Part shown: piece after piece, positions 1-10,962 of the stretch
Layout: every line of letters begins with the position of its first letter
Position numbering within the stretch: position 1 is the first letter of the stretch
Assembly (NCBI RefSeq): GCF_020536995.1
Contig: NC_068359.1
Coordinates: forward strand, 70,056,610-70,120,609
Direction: 5' to 3'
DNA from: Dreissena polymorpha
Lineage: Eukaryota; Mollusca; Bivalvia; Myida; Dreissenidae
Length of the DNA stretch: 64,000 nucleotides
Notes under the pieces: generated by a model
Told to the model about the DNA's origin: nothing
Database searches by the model: none
What the model saw: only the letters and a program-made list of their open reading frames with translations
Position numbers and translations under genes: made by a program

Positions 1-79
1 GCTTTGTCATTTTTTGTTTTCATATATAATGTGCTTTTGCATAGTGCGGTGTCGTTTTAACAATAATTTGTAATTGCAG

Positions 80-97
80 TTCTATGTCGTTGCCCAG
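80..97 (+). other. Possible 18-nt micro-exon upstream of the Cys/Gly-rich exon
   Basis: An acceptor-like TTGTAATTGCAG ends at 79, followed by 18 nt and a donor-like GTGAAG at 98. Eighteen nucleotides keep the phase-1 junction of the next exon and would add Leu-Cys-Arg-Cys-Pro, two more cysteines before the six-Cys segment. This is only a splice-signal guess; no transcript evidence is available. Confidence 0.25.
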
Positions 98-246
98 GTG
101 AAGTTTGAGGTTGTTTAAATAACAATTAAAAAGATAGCGGATCTATATTTAACAGTATAAAGACGTGTTTAAGCCCTAAATTTAGACAATGATATATTTA
201 CGATAAATACAATATCGTTCGAAGTATGTTTTTTTTTCTTATCTAG

Positions 247-1073
247 CTTTCAATTGGAAAGGGCAGCAAACTTGCCGCTGTGCAAAATGGTGCAACAAAT
301 ACGAAATCACGGTCGGCCCGTGTGGAAAAACAGGCGGTGTTCGATGCTGTAGCCGCGGATTTGGCGGTCTCAGAGTAGGCTACGGCGGCAGCAGCGGCTT
401 GGGGTTGACTCTGGGCGGAGGTCTTGGCAGTGGTTCCGGCCTTGGTAGTGATTTGGGCGGCGGATGGGGCTGGGGTAACGGGGGCTGGGAAAACGGTAGA
501 TGGGGCAATGGCGGATGGGGAAATAGCGGATGGGGAAATGGCGGATGGGGCAATGGCGGATGGGGCAATGGCGGATGGGGTGGTTGGGGTAATCGTGGAT
601 GGGGTCATGGCAAGAAGTTTGGAGGATACGGAGGCGGTGTTGGCGGCGGATTAGGCCTTGGCGGTGGTTGGGGTCTCAGCGGTGGATACGGTCTAAGCGG
701 TGATTTTGATGGATACGGCTCAGACGGTCTGGATGATGGATACTTAGGCGGTGCTTACGGTGGAAGCGGTGCATACGGTCTAGCCGATAGAGTCGGTGGA
801 TACAGTGTTGGTGGTGGTTATGGTTTGGCTGGTGGATACGGCGGTTTGGGCGGCGGTTCCGGTTGGGGACACGGAGGATTGCGCGGCAAGAAGGTTGGAC
901 CCTGGGGAGGCAGTTTGGGCGGCTATGGAGGCAATTGGGGTGTTGGCGGTGGCTACAGCGCGGGAGCCGCTTTAGGAGTTGCTGGCGGTTTTGGAGAACT
1001 TGGTGCCGGTTACGGGTTCGGCGGTGCATTCGGTGGCGGCCGCGGCGGGTACGGCTACGGCAAGAAGTATTAA
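247..1073 (+). CDS. Last exon of a secreted protein: defensin-like Cys domain plus shematrin-like Gly-rich tail (5'-partial)
   Basis: The open frame runs from a pyrimidine-rich splice acceptor (AG at 245-246) to TAA at 1071-1073, about 274 residues; the exon starts in phase 1, so earlier exons, including any signal peptide, lie upstream or outside the window. Numbering from the Phe codon at 249, the first 36 residues hold six cysteines, C9, C11, C15, C25, C33 and C34 (spacing C-x1-C-x3-C-x9-C-x7-CC), with the stretch WCNKYEITVGPCG. The last five cysteines follow the C-x3-C-x9-C-x(4-7)-CC pattern of beta-/big-defensin domains. The rest is Gly/Trp/Tyr-rich: NGGWG repeats (about 470-600), then GGY, GKKF and GKKV blocks, ending GYGKKY, like shematrins of pearl oysters, which end in basic-basic-Tyr. 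Function (matrix protein, antimicrobial or both) is inference. A first-Met reading at 399 would omit the cysteines and is probably wrong. Confidence 0.8.
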
Positions 1074-1455
1074 ACGGTAGGTTATACATTTTAGTTAAGC
1101 ATATTTATTTAAGCTCGATTGCGTCGAAAGCCTCTGGATTATTTCAACGCTCTATAGTACGTTTGATGGGTGGAACCGGTACTTTATGTCTTTTTGGGAG
1201 ATCTTAACACCATGGGTGACACCATATCTAGTTACCACGGCGACCGTTGATTAGTTAATTTTAAAGCCATAGTGACTCATAGTGACTTAGACATTTAAAA
1301 GCATTAATGAAAACCTAAGTATAACTCGTCAATACATGGAGTGCTATTTGTGCAGGGGACATTCTTTAATTTTATTTTCTCTTGTGCAAGTATTGATTCA
1401 TGTTATGAATGGAAAGTGATTTGTATACATCAAATAAAACCTTTAGTATAGCTCG
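1074..1455 (+). other. Presumed 3' UTR with polyadenylation signal
   Basis: Non-coding AT-rich sequence after the GKKY stop codon. The first AATAAA on the plus strand is at 1433-1438, which would give a 3' UTR of about 380 nt. Cleavage position is inferred. Confidence 0.45.
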
Positions 1456-3132
1456 TCTATGAATTGTAATTTACTTGTGCGGGGTTATTTATATCGTTAT
1501 TCCCATATGCCAGTTTTGATTTATTCTATACGTTATCAGTTTTCTAAAAGACGCATTTTACTTTGCAGGATATCTCCCATGTGACCTAGGAACTTCCTGG
1601 ACACCAATTATGACGCTCGACAAATTGTATATATTTCACATATGTTAGCGATATTCGAATGTAGTCACATTTTGCAAACTAATTACATTGTTGTTGTTTT
1701 TCTTAGTACGGCGGTAGTTTCAAAAATACGACATTTACGTTTTTAATCTTTCAAATATAAATGCACATATGTAAAATATAATGATTCAAGTCATATTTCC
1801 ATCTAGTTATAACTGCCAAAAGCATTGTCCGATCGACAACGAGTAGGTCACGCGAGTTGTGTATCGTGTTATTTCTTAAAATTTGACCCAGAATTTGCAA
1901 GATATGTACATTTCCAGACAGGAAATTCATTTCTGTGTTAAATAAACCAAGTTCGTTTAAATCGCTGCACAATTGATGAAGTTATGGCAGTTCAAAGCGA
2001 TGCACCCCGTTTTCGGGTGAATTTGAGTTAAATATTATATATATTTTATAGTGAAAATATTTTTTTTCAGAAAAGTAGATTTTTCGTTATAATTTGATTA
2101 TTTATCATTCAAATATGATGTTTCCACTAATTAATATCATAGCCACACGGTAACCACCTGTGATTAAATACAGCAACGAATAGCCTGCCACGTTCTTTGT
2201 GCAAAATGTATCATAGTGCGCTTCCAAATTTATAACAATACGGATGAAAACAAAAACATTCTCTCCGTGCGATTATTACATAACGAAGGTCTTATATGGT
2301 TAAATGGCACGTGTTTGGAATATGACAAACATCAAACAATAGAACCGCAAAAAAACCGTTATTGACTTATAGTGCCTTCATGTTAATTCCAATATAGCAT
2401 ATACACACACTTAAGCAATATAACATTTCTATTTCCGAAAGTAACGTATGCCCAAATTCATGAATAGCTCGAATAACCATAATTTACCGATAAATACAAT
2501 GCATGAAATTCTTACAAACATAAAACAAAATATAAAAAAATTCTCATAAGATACATTAAGACAATAAAAAATGCAGCAACTTCCGTATGCTTACAGCACT
2601 CGTGAAGTTCACAAACCGGCCTGATCAGCAGCGGTAACGATATGTATTTTTATTTTTCTTCTAGATAACCCGGAGTCGAATCACTGGAAATCCTTCTTTT
2701 TTCATTTGTTTGACTTCCAAAGGTCGTATTTAAAACTGTTCAAACATGTGTAATATTTATAGGTCAATACATTTTTTGACGTTTGTTATGCGAACATATT
2801 ATCAAGTCGATTCAACATTACAATGAGTAATTCTTGGTTTACCGCTTTGGATTGGTAAATTCTCAAAACGTGCATGCCAAATACACATATCGGCCACTAA
2901 CACGAAAGTGTCACTACACATACACTAAATAGCATTGTTATTCCAATTTAACACCAAAGACATACATAAAGTATTTAATTACTCAGTTGTTAAATAATAA
3001 CAAGAGCATCATAATGCCACTTTACTGTGCACATGAAATAAAATTTCATGTACGCACACAATTATGAAGCTCCAAAAACATGGTCATGATCAGAATATTT
3101 TTCAGTATTTTATTAAATGCATGTGGTCTACT
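1456..3132. other. Intergenic, nothing recognised
   Basis: AT-rich single-copy-looking DNA. Short open frames here carry no recognisable domain, and no tandem or inverted repeat stood out. Confidence 0.5.
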
Positions 3133-3136
3133 TTAA

Positions 3137-3646
3137 AGGGGCCTTTTCACAGATTTTGGCATATTTTGAAGTTTGTCATTTAAATGCTTTATATTGATAA
3201 ATGTAAACATTGGATCTTAAAAGCTCCAGTAAAAAAATCAAGAATAAAATTAAAAAAAGGAAAAAAAATGCCGGTACCATGGCTCGAACCAGTGACCCCC
3301 GGAGTCCTGGAGTTAGTCTGAAGTAAAAACGCATTAGCCCTCTCGGCTATTCCGCCGAGTATACACAGTTGAAGTATTTCATACCTTATATAAGCAGTCT
3401 TCGTAGTTTCGTCAATTTAAACGACAACAACAGAACTCTCCAAATTATTCAATCGTTTCGCGTTTCAACGCTTTATAATTTTTAGGTTTTCAAATCGTAA
3501 AAAGATACATATAATGACTATATTGGACTATGGTAAATGTTCAGTAATACTGTTTCCTCACAAATATTATAATTTAAACGAAAATTTGCGAATCTGAAAC
3601 AACTTTTTTCAATTTTGTCAATTTATCAAACCGTGAAAAGATCCCT
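3137..3646 (-). mobile_element. tRNA-bearing TTAA element, copy 1
   Basis: A 510-bp element flanked by TTAA at 3133-3136 and 3647-3650. The ends are imperfect inverted repeats, AGGGGCCTTTTCAC at left and the complement of AGGGATCTTTTCAC at right. Around 3275-3360 the minus strand carries a tRNA-like segment with an A-box-like TAGC...GAGAGG region and a B box, GGTTCGAGCC. TTAA duplications and short terminal inverted repeats are the signature of piggyBac-like MITEs; the internal tRNA-like part is more usual in SINEs. Three further copies lie in the window (46.5, 56.5 and 58.3 kb). Confidence 0.75.
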
Positions 3647-3650
3647 TTAA

Positions 3651-5518
3651 ATAAAAGGCAATACATACAGCAGGCGAGGAAACATAAATTAAATTAGAAC
3701 ATGTATCAACACAAAGAGCCGCGTTTACTCTTGTTGAAAGGCGCGAATAACTAGAGAAACATGATTTATATTGTGAACATGTATCATAACGTCGTTCAAA
3801 ACAATCCCCCAATATATCAATATATAAAAATGCAAAGAAACAGTGCATTTAACCATAAGATACTTTACTTTACTTCGAATACAAAAAGAAGTTTCGCATT
3901 TGCTTTCTAAATCACGCAGAAATCTTGCCAGACGAACGTCGCTCTATTTAGACCAACACTAGTCTTAAATATTATTTCGAAATCAATAGTTACAGGAAAG
4001 TTCGAGAGAGAATATGGTTAAATATAAGACCTGATTGGGCGACAGAATGTCGATCCGACAATAAGACCGATTGGAAATAGTAAAGTCTGCAGCCATTCCT
4101 TCTTACTTGTCGTAGACCTCAGCTTGAAACATAAGCAATTTATATGTGAGCATGTGGAATGTGTGCATATAACGGTTTAATAATAATATTCAGTTAAAAT
4201 AATGTCCTTTCATAGTTTAGAGACTATGCTGTGATGCGGAAATTAACACAAATTTACATTCTGCGTGTATGGCGAAATATTCGGACATTTCACCCCGTAT
4301 TGCCAACAAGTGCCGCATGACTTTTTTTAGCATGACTTGTTTTATCAAAATTGATATTTTTTACATTTAATTATATAACAATATGTTGTTTTCTGACAAT
4401 TCAAAAGATAATAACTTTTAAAATGTTTCTAAGTGAAAACCCAAGTATCCGTAGTGTAAGAAGTGTTATTTGCCTAAATTTTTCATTTGTGTACGTGTAT
4501 TAAATATCGAAACATAAGAAAAACGGCACAGTTTTTACATTCAATTTCATTGAAATATTTTTTATTCGAATCGCAGTAAACAAAATGAGCTTATGTGCTA
4601 TATTTTTAAACATACAATACTATTATATTATTTGTAAATTGTAGTTACATAATTAGGTAACTACATGATATATCGTATCCTTTTACTATTATGCATACTT
4701 GTTTTTTGCTTTTTCAATCATTACAATTTGTATTCGGACAAGTAGTAAAACTGTTTTTAATCAATCTGGCAAATGTATGTGTTCTATAATAAAATACTAT
4801 ATTAAGTAAATGTCTTTTCCATAAATCTGAATTTACGCAATCGTTTTTATTATTTAAGATAGGGAAGCCATTAAGCGGTTTTGATTTATAAATAATCGAA
4901 ACATTTGAAATAACTAACATAAATATGTTTTACCAATGGTATAGTGGCATACATATACATCAAGCTTTTGTGAAATATAAAAAGCATGTTCGTTTTTAAT
5001 AATAAAAAACACCGAAAAATTTGGTGTTCGCATATTTATAAGTACCTCTCAAATAAGGCGAAACTTCAGAAAAACCCAAATATTTCTCGATGAAAAAAGA
5101 TACCAACGGTAGTTTACATAAAAAACGGTCGATTTTTTATTTGATTATAAATGGGTTAGCTTTTTTGTAACAGCAAAATAATTTAACAAAAATCCAAAAT
5201 ATTTTCTATTCTAGAAAATGCAAAATGCGATATGACTTACCGAACGTTACAATTATGAAAATTAGCCCCTTTGTATTTGATAGTGTCACAACTATATATT
5301 ATAATTATCCATCTAATGGTTCCTCAATATTTGTTTGGATGGACTTACAGAGGGCCGGAGGCCATATAGCGATAATAATGAATCTACAGACCTATTCTCT
5401 CTCAATATTTTGTCTCAATCTAATTGCACGTTTCACATCAGATTATCGGCTTCTTAGTACTACGTCATCAACAGGGTTGGGGATGAGTGTTATAACAAAT
5501 GACGCATGCTTTTAATTA
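3651..5518. other. Intergenic, nothing recognised
   Basis: AT-rich sequence with homopolymer runs. The small open frames (for example minus 3618-3848, which partly overlaps the element before it) have no recognisable protein features. Confidence 0.45.
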
Positions 5519-5560
5519 ATGATGATAAAGGAGAGGAGTATGATAAAGATTATGCTGCTG

Positions 5561-5591
5561 CTGATGATGATGATGATATTTGATGATGATA

Positions 5592-5685
<94 letters not shown>

Positions 5686-5748
5686 CGATGATAATGATGA
5701 TGATTATAATGATGATGATATTTGATGATGATGATGATGATGTCGTAT
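5561..5748. repeat. (GAT)n microsatellite
   Basis: A near-pure trinucleotide tract of about 190 bp. It translates as poly-Asp on plus and poly-His on minus, but no surrounding gene structure supports coding. Confidence 0.95.
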
Positions 5749-5749
5749 T

Positions 5750-6486
5750 TATTAATTGAATCTTGTTGACACATGGTCAGAATGTTTTGGTTGTCAAACT
5801 GTAGGCATTTTTTACAATGTTTAAAGTTAAACTTAGAATGGATTTTAATGGCCATCCTGATCCACTTGTTTATACTTTTTTAGTGGCTGTAGAATATATT
5901 TATATTGATATATTTTAACCAATAACAAAATTAAAAGTGGCACGCATGTATGTCTTTTTTCACAATGGTTTAAAAACGTTAGCGGCATATTATTTGAATA
6001 GGTCTCATGAAATAGATAAACTCATTCTAACGAAAATCTATAAATTTTCATATCTCGAATATTACTAGAGGGATGTCTAATACATTTTGAAATATGAAGG
6101 AATGGGAACTGTTTTAATATTTGCTATATTTTTATGTTAATTTATATTTAGAGTAAATTGTTACTTTCATTTCTAACCGGCAGTTGAGATGACTGTTCAG
6201 CATCTTACTGAGTATTACTGTGTCCATTCTTATCAGAGTTTGACATCATGTCATGGCGTTCATATTTCAATATCTTTCTCTTTTGTCTTGAAACATCTTT
6301 CTCGTGGGAAGCCAGCGTTTTATCCACATGTTTCGGCTGCGTCGCTTTCGCCATCTGATAGCAGATTAAATCGTAGGATTGATAGTTTCTTTACGTTGAA
6401 TGGATATGGGAAACGTTATTCATATTATTCAACTTAATATGTGATTTTGCATATGTCTGGTACTTGTACATCTGGTGCAGATATAG
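5750..6486. other. Intergenic, nothing recognised
   Basis: An 82-codon plus-strand open frame at 6189-6437 has no recognisable domain, signal peptide or neighbour support. It could be a fragment of a degenerate repeat. Confidence 0.4.
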
Positions 6487-6594
6487 AGAATAATAGGTTA
6501 GTGTTGATTACAGATCAGGTTTATCATGCGAGGCTTAGAAAACAAAAGGCACGAGCCTTGGCGTACCTATAATCAACACTTACCTATTATTCTA
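6487..6594. repeat. Hairpin element with about 25-bp arms
   Basis: Arms of about 25 bp beginning AGAATAATAGGTTAGTGTTG and ending in its near reverse complement. The right side of the loop contains CACGAGCCTTGGC, the reverse complement of the loop core GCCAAGGCTCGTG seen in the hairpins at 22.1 and 32.0 kb, although the arms are unrelated. Confidence 0.7.
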
Positions 6595-6879
6595 TTTATC
6601 CCACTTTTTATTCAGTAAACTTTTTCTATTTAAACAAAATTAGTTTTCATAAATGTTTGTCGTACTTTGATAATGACTGTAGTGTAACCAAGATCAGTGT
6701 ATTACTCAGCGTTCCAAAAATAACCGCTGATCAAATTATCATTTTTTAATCAGAATATCGTTCTATAACAAAGAGTCGAGCGTTGTTAATTACACTTTTA
6801 ATCATATTGAATTGCAAATCTTAAAGTTGTATAATATCAATATGACATTAAGTTGTTATATACAAGGAACTACATTTGT

Positions 6880-7535
6880 TTACAACGTGACGAAATAACA
6901 AAGATTACTTGGATTTAAGCTAATTATATACATTAGCATGTTGAATGTGGAAAGTAGCACCAAAGAATTGTGAGGCAAAGTTGTTCGAACTAGAGAAAGA
7001 CATTTGCTGGTGAAGTGACTGGGTGGGGCGGACATCAAGATCAGCTTGTTGAAGTTGTTCGACGGTAGACGGTGGTTGTCTAGGCTGCATTTCGGCCATA
7101 GTTTCGGTGCATGAAGGTTAACAAGAGAAAGCTGTTGGATTGTTACATTTACTGGACTGAGCAAGAACACTTTTTGCTGCTGTTCAACAGATATGTTGGA
7201 ATAATTGGTTATGGACTGGAAATTTGTGTGCCCTGTTATGGCCATGGTTTCAGTGGGTGGAATGTTTGCATTTCGAAGTTTTTGGACCAGGAATTTGCGA
7301 ACTGAGTGGTTCGTTATTCTCTTGTGCTTGGGAAAGCCGGCGTCTTTTGCCATGGCCTTCAGCATCTGACCTAGCTTGTTGACACCCAATTGTTGACGCA
7401 AGAACCACTGGGATGCTGTGTCAATTGTGCGTATTGCCATGTAGAAAGCGTGCTAACTTGAAGAAAAATCAGATGGACGCATATCCGAGTACAGCTTGTA
7501 AATTAACACAGGATATCTGGTCCAGACGATTGTTT
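6880..7535 (-). pseudogene. Crypton-type tyrosine recombinase, C-terminal relic
   Basis: The minus-strand frame from 7440 to 6880 (186 codons) reads MAIRTIDTASQWFLRQQLGV, then TNHSVRKFLVQKLR, IPPTETMAITGHTNFQSI and TNYSNISVEQQQK. This matches the catalytic C-terminal part of Crypton and Crypton-derived (DUF3504, KIAA1958-like) tyrosine recombinases: His/Arg in NHSVRK, the GH motif and the late Tyr in NYS. The same frame continues upstream of the Met (YKLYSDMRP, then HAFYMAI), interrupted by a TAG just before HAFY, so the copy is broken. The N-terminal part of the recombinase is not visible. Residues after about 60 downstream of the catalytic Tyr do not look like the family and are probably read-through into flanking DNA. 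It is a DNA-transposon remnant rather than a host gene, though domesticated relatives exist. Confidence 0.8.
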
Positions 7536-7639
7536 TCTACGGTCAAAGGAGAGCAACTCGAATTGACTTCTTCAAAGGGGAGCAACAACAACAGAACCTA
7601 TTTGCAACATAGTGTTAAATTTACCATTTACTAGCGGTT

Positions 7640-8120
7640 TTAATGACAATAAATGACAACAAACACGTTTTTCTCTTTACTTTTCTTTGTTTTGAGGTCA
7701 TTAAGATTTACAAACATTTGAGATTGTTTTTATTATTGATGCACTTGGCAAATACAGGTGACGAGGTGCGTGGGAAAAAGTAGTCCCGGTTCGGCAGTTG
7801 ATGACGTCATTTCGTGCCGTTGATTATAGCCTAGCCGTTGATTATAGAAAACATTTAATAAACACGGCTTTAATCAACCGAATTCGCTGTAAAAGTGAGA
7901 TAAAATGTATTTTTGTTGAAACTGAATCTTTTCTTATTTTGCTCCGAACAATCACTTGCAAATGTCTAAGCGTTTGTAGAATTGTGTGAAGTTATGGGCG
8001 AATAAATTACATTACCACGAAACATTGATACGTTTTATTTGAGCGATTTTAAACTTCGTCATACTGTTGTTATTGTTTCCTACTGATTTCATCGCAGGCG
8101 ATTAAAAGTTTACCCTCCTT
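7640..8120. other. Intergenic, nothing recognised
   Basis: Contains a short direct repeat, GCCGTTGATTATAG, twice within 7816-7850. No gene seen. Confidence 0.4.
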
Positions 8121-8124
8121 CACC

Positions 8125-8780
8125 ATATATTTTTGTCCATATTCAGTCTTTCCGTCTGTCTCTCTGTCAATCCGTTCGTCCACAAAAAAATTGCTTTTTT
8201 TGATAACTTAATGACTAAACAAAACATAAGAAACTATGAAACTTCGTATACACATTCAGTTATAGGTGGTTTGTATGATTGTTTGTCAATCACTGCCTCT
8301 GTTCGTCAATCTGTTCGTGTGCTAAACTGAAATAGTGTAATAACTCGAAAAGACCCTAACATATTATGAAACTTGGTATTCCCAATCAGCTATAGGTATT
8401 TGCAGGTCTGTATATCAATCGCTTTTTCTATTCATTCATTCGCCCGTCTGTTTGTTCAAAACTGACATAACTAGAAAATTACAAAACATGTGATAAGATC
8501 ATGCAACTTCATAGAAATTGGATCAAACTTTGAAACTTATAAAGAGCCATGTATGAATTATGCCAGACATTTCGAGTTTCCTCAGAGGTTAAAGGTCAAG
8601 TCACTGCCACTAAAAAATAATACAAATAAATCTTGTATTTAATCAATTATGCAAGATATGATCATAAACATTTGGAATACTAATTTGGCAACATGTTGCA
8701 TTTTGTTTGTCGGTCAATCCCTTCATCTGCTCACCCATCCGTCCGTCTGTCCTCCCGCAAAAATGAAATATCTTGAAACG
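8125..8780. repeat. Diverged tandem repeat with CGTCTGTC-type motifs
   Basis: About four strongly diverged units recur, each with a TCCGTC/TCTGTC-rich stretch, an AACTTGGTATTC-like phrase and a CATTCAGTTATAGG-like phrase. The style is that of degenerate repeats common in bivalve intergenic DNA. Confidence 0.5.
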
Positions 8781-8799
8781 GAAATACAAACAATATTAT

Positions 8800-10960
8800 A
8801 AAACTTGTAACATGTTTATGACAGGAATATTCTTAATTCTTTATGTATGATCATGTCAAAGGTAATTTGACTGGTGCTAAAATAACATAACGCTGGATAA
8901 TTCAATTGTCTAAATATACATAACATACAATCATGCAACTGTGTAAACACATGAGTAGAAATATGAAAAGGATACCTGTAGTAAATTGTCGAAACAAATC
9001 TCATTATTAATGTGGTTAATGAAAATTGAATTTAAAATTGAAACATTAAAACTGAAAAAAGTGCAATTTTGAAAGAAAACCCATATTTGTAATTGTAAAG
9101 GTTTTTGTACCCAACCGTTAGGGGACTCTATTATGTGTGGAATACTGTGGACGCCTGTCTAATACCTTCTGTTACAGGAAGCATGGCGTATTGAATGGAC
9201 ATGAACCGTGCAGGGCAAAGATATTTGACTGTTTATTTCATTTGGATTATATTGCATAATACATAAATATGACACAACTCTTATATTTATCGTAATATGT
9301 TAACATATTAATACGTATTTTGAACGGAGTCCTTTACAAATATAATTAAAATTGTAAAATAATTTTATTGTTATGCCACATTGTATTGAGATACTAAAAT
9401 AATATGTATTGTAAAGATTTAAGCAAACTTATTAAGAACTTGTCGTTGAAACTTGTTTTGTTCCATTGTTAATATCAGTGTCGTTTATACGTCATATGTA
9501 CATACATATTACATTTTCCCATACATTAAAATGTATTGTCACTCATATACGGTTATAGGTGACTATTCCTTATTACAAAGCATTCAAATAAAATGCATTC
9601 GAATACAATATTTAAAAACAAAAAAACAACAATAAAATCATACGAGTGAATACCCCGCCCCCCATTTTCCTCGGCCAGTTTTAATTTGACGTATTTTGTG
9701 GCAGTTATTACAAAAGTATCCATATTCTGGTAATATTTCAAATTTTACTTGTATTGCCTAACCTTGGAATCTGTTGAATACTCAGGAGCATCTTGGAATT
9801 AATGTATATGAGTCACTTAAGTTTTAAGCTTCATATATTCTTAATGCTCACACTCAGTAATAAGCAATTAAGAGCATACCCTTTGGTAGAATAACATTAC
9901 TATAATTATATAGTCACGCAAAAACTACATAATGTTTTTTCGTATTTGCTTCATGTTTAACAACAATTACAAAACAGGTTGCATTTGCTCAATGTTTAAA
10001 AAAATCTAAAATGACGTTGATAATAATTGTTAAATAAAAATAGAATAAATAAAACGTTTATGTGTATGTGCAACTGTTTAACACATGCCATATTGAAAGT
10101 CATCTTCAAAGGTAATATCATCGTACATCTTTAAATTTATTCAGTGTACAGACATTCACATCTAATTTTTAACTTTACTTATGATTTGTCACATTTAACA
10201 GTTAATTTGACATAAGAAAGTGTAATTTTACTAATTTCACTATATTAACGAACAATGTATACATTAATTCATAGTAATATATAACAGAGTATTTGAAACT
10301 AAGTGCTTTTTAAAAAGAGAAGTGACATTTGTATATTCAGCGCATTGAAATCTACGTAAAGAAGTTAAAAATTATTAAAGATCTCCGTTTGCAGATAAAA
10401 GCCATATGTTTGACAACTTCGAATCCACGCTCGACTTATCTATATTTGATAGTCTGCACCAAAGATAATCAACATATTGCTTGTTAAGTAAAAACATTAT
10501 CCTTATTCATATCACATCGTCAACCGAAGCACTTGATGTTTATTTTCCAGTTCAAAGACAGAAACGCATTGCTCGGTTTTCTACTCATTCAATACAAGCA
10601 AACTTTCATGTGCCTTCCCAATATGCTATTACAAGTCATACAATACTATCATACTGATTCTAATTTACATGTAATGCATGTCTCCTAGCATTTTTAATTT
10701 AGCAATTAATACCCCCAAACTTTGCTTGCTGCCTGTGATACAACTTGTGTCATTATTTTGATGTGTAAATGTTCACTCAGAACAAAGCCTAGTTATACGT
10801 ATCTGTCAACAATTTTAAGTGGCATCTTACCAGACGTAAATTTGGAGTAAGCTTTACGAGTAGAATGATTCTGTTTTGAACGATAATGTTTAGTTTATGC
10901 GTATGAAATGCTTAAGTATCAGCAAAGAGCAAAATAGAAATAAATCTTCGTTTTTGCATC
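8800..10960. other. Intergenic, nothing recognised
   Basis: AT-rich with short open frames only. No repeat or gene stood out on either strand. Confidence 0.45.
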
Positions 10961-10962
10961 TC

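Noticed and set aside
399-1073. Taking the Met at 399 as the true start of the first gene
   Set aside because: The frame is open back to a strong splice acceptor at 246 and includes a patterned cysteine domain, so 399 is probably internal.
243-1089. Minus-strand Pro/Ser-rich and Arg/His-rich frames over the first gene
   Set aside because: Complementary shadows of GGN codons, not supported by splice or start signals.
5519-5855. Open frames encoding poly-Asp (plus) and poly-His (minus)
   Set aside because: They are translations of a (GAT)n microsatellite with no splice signals or conserved flanking sequence.
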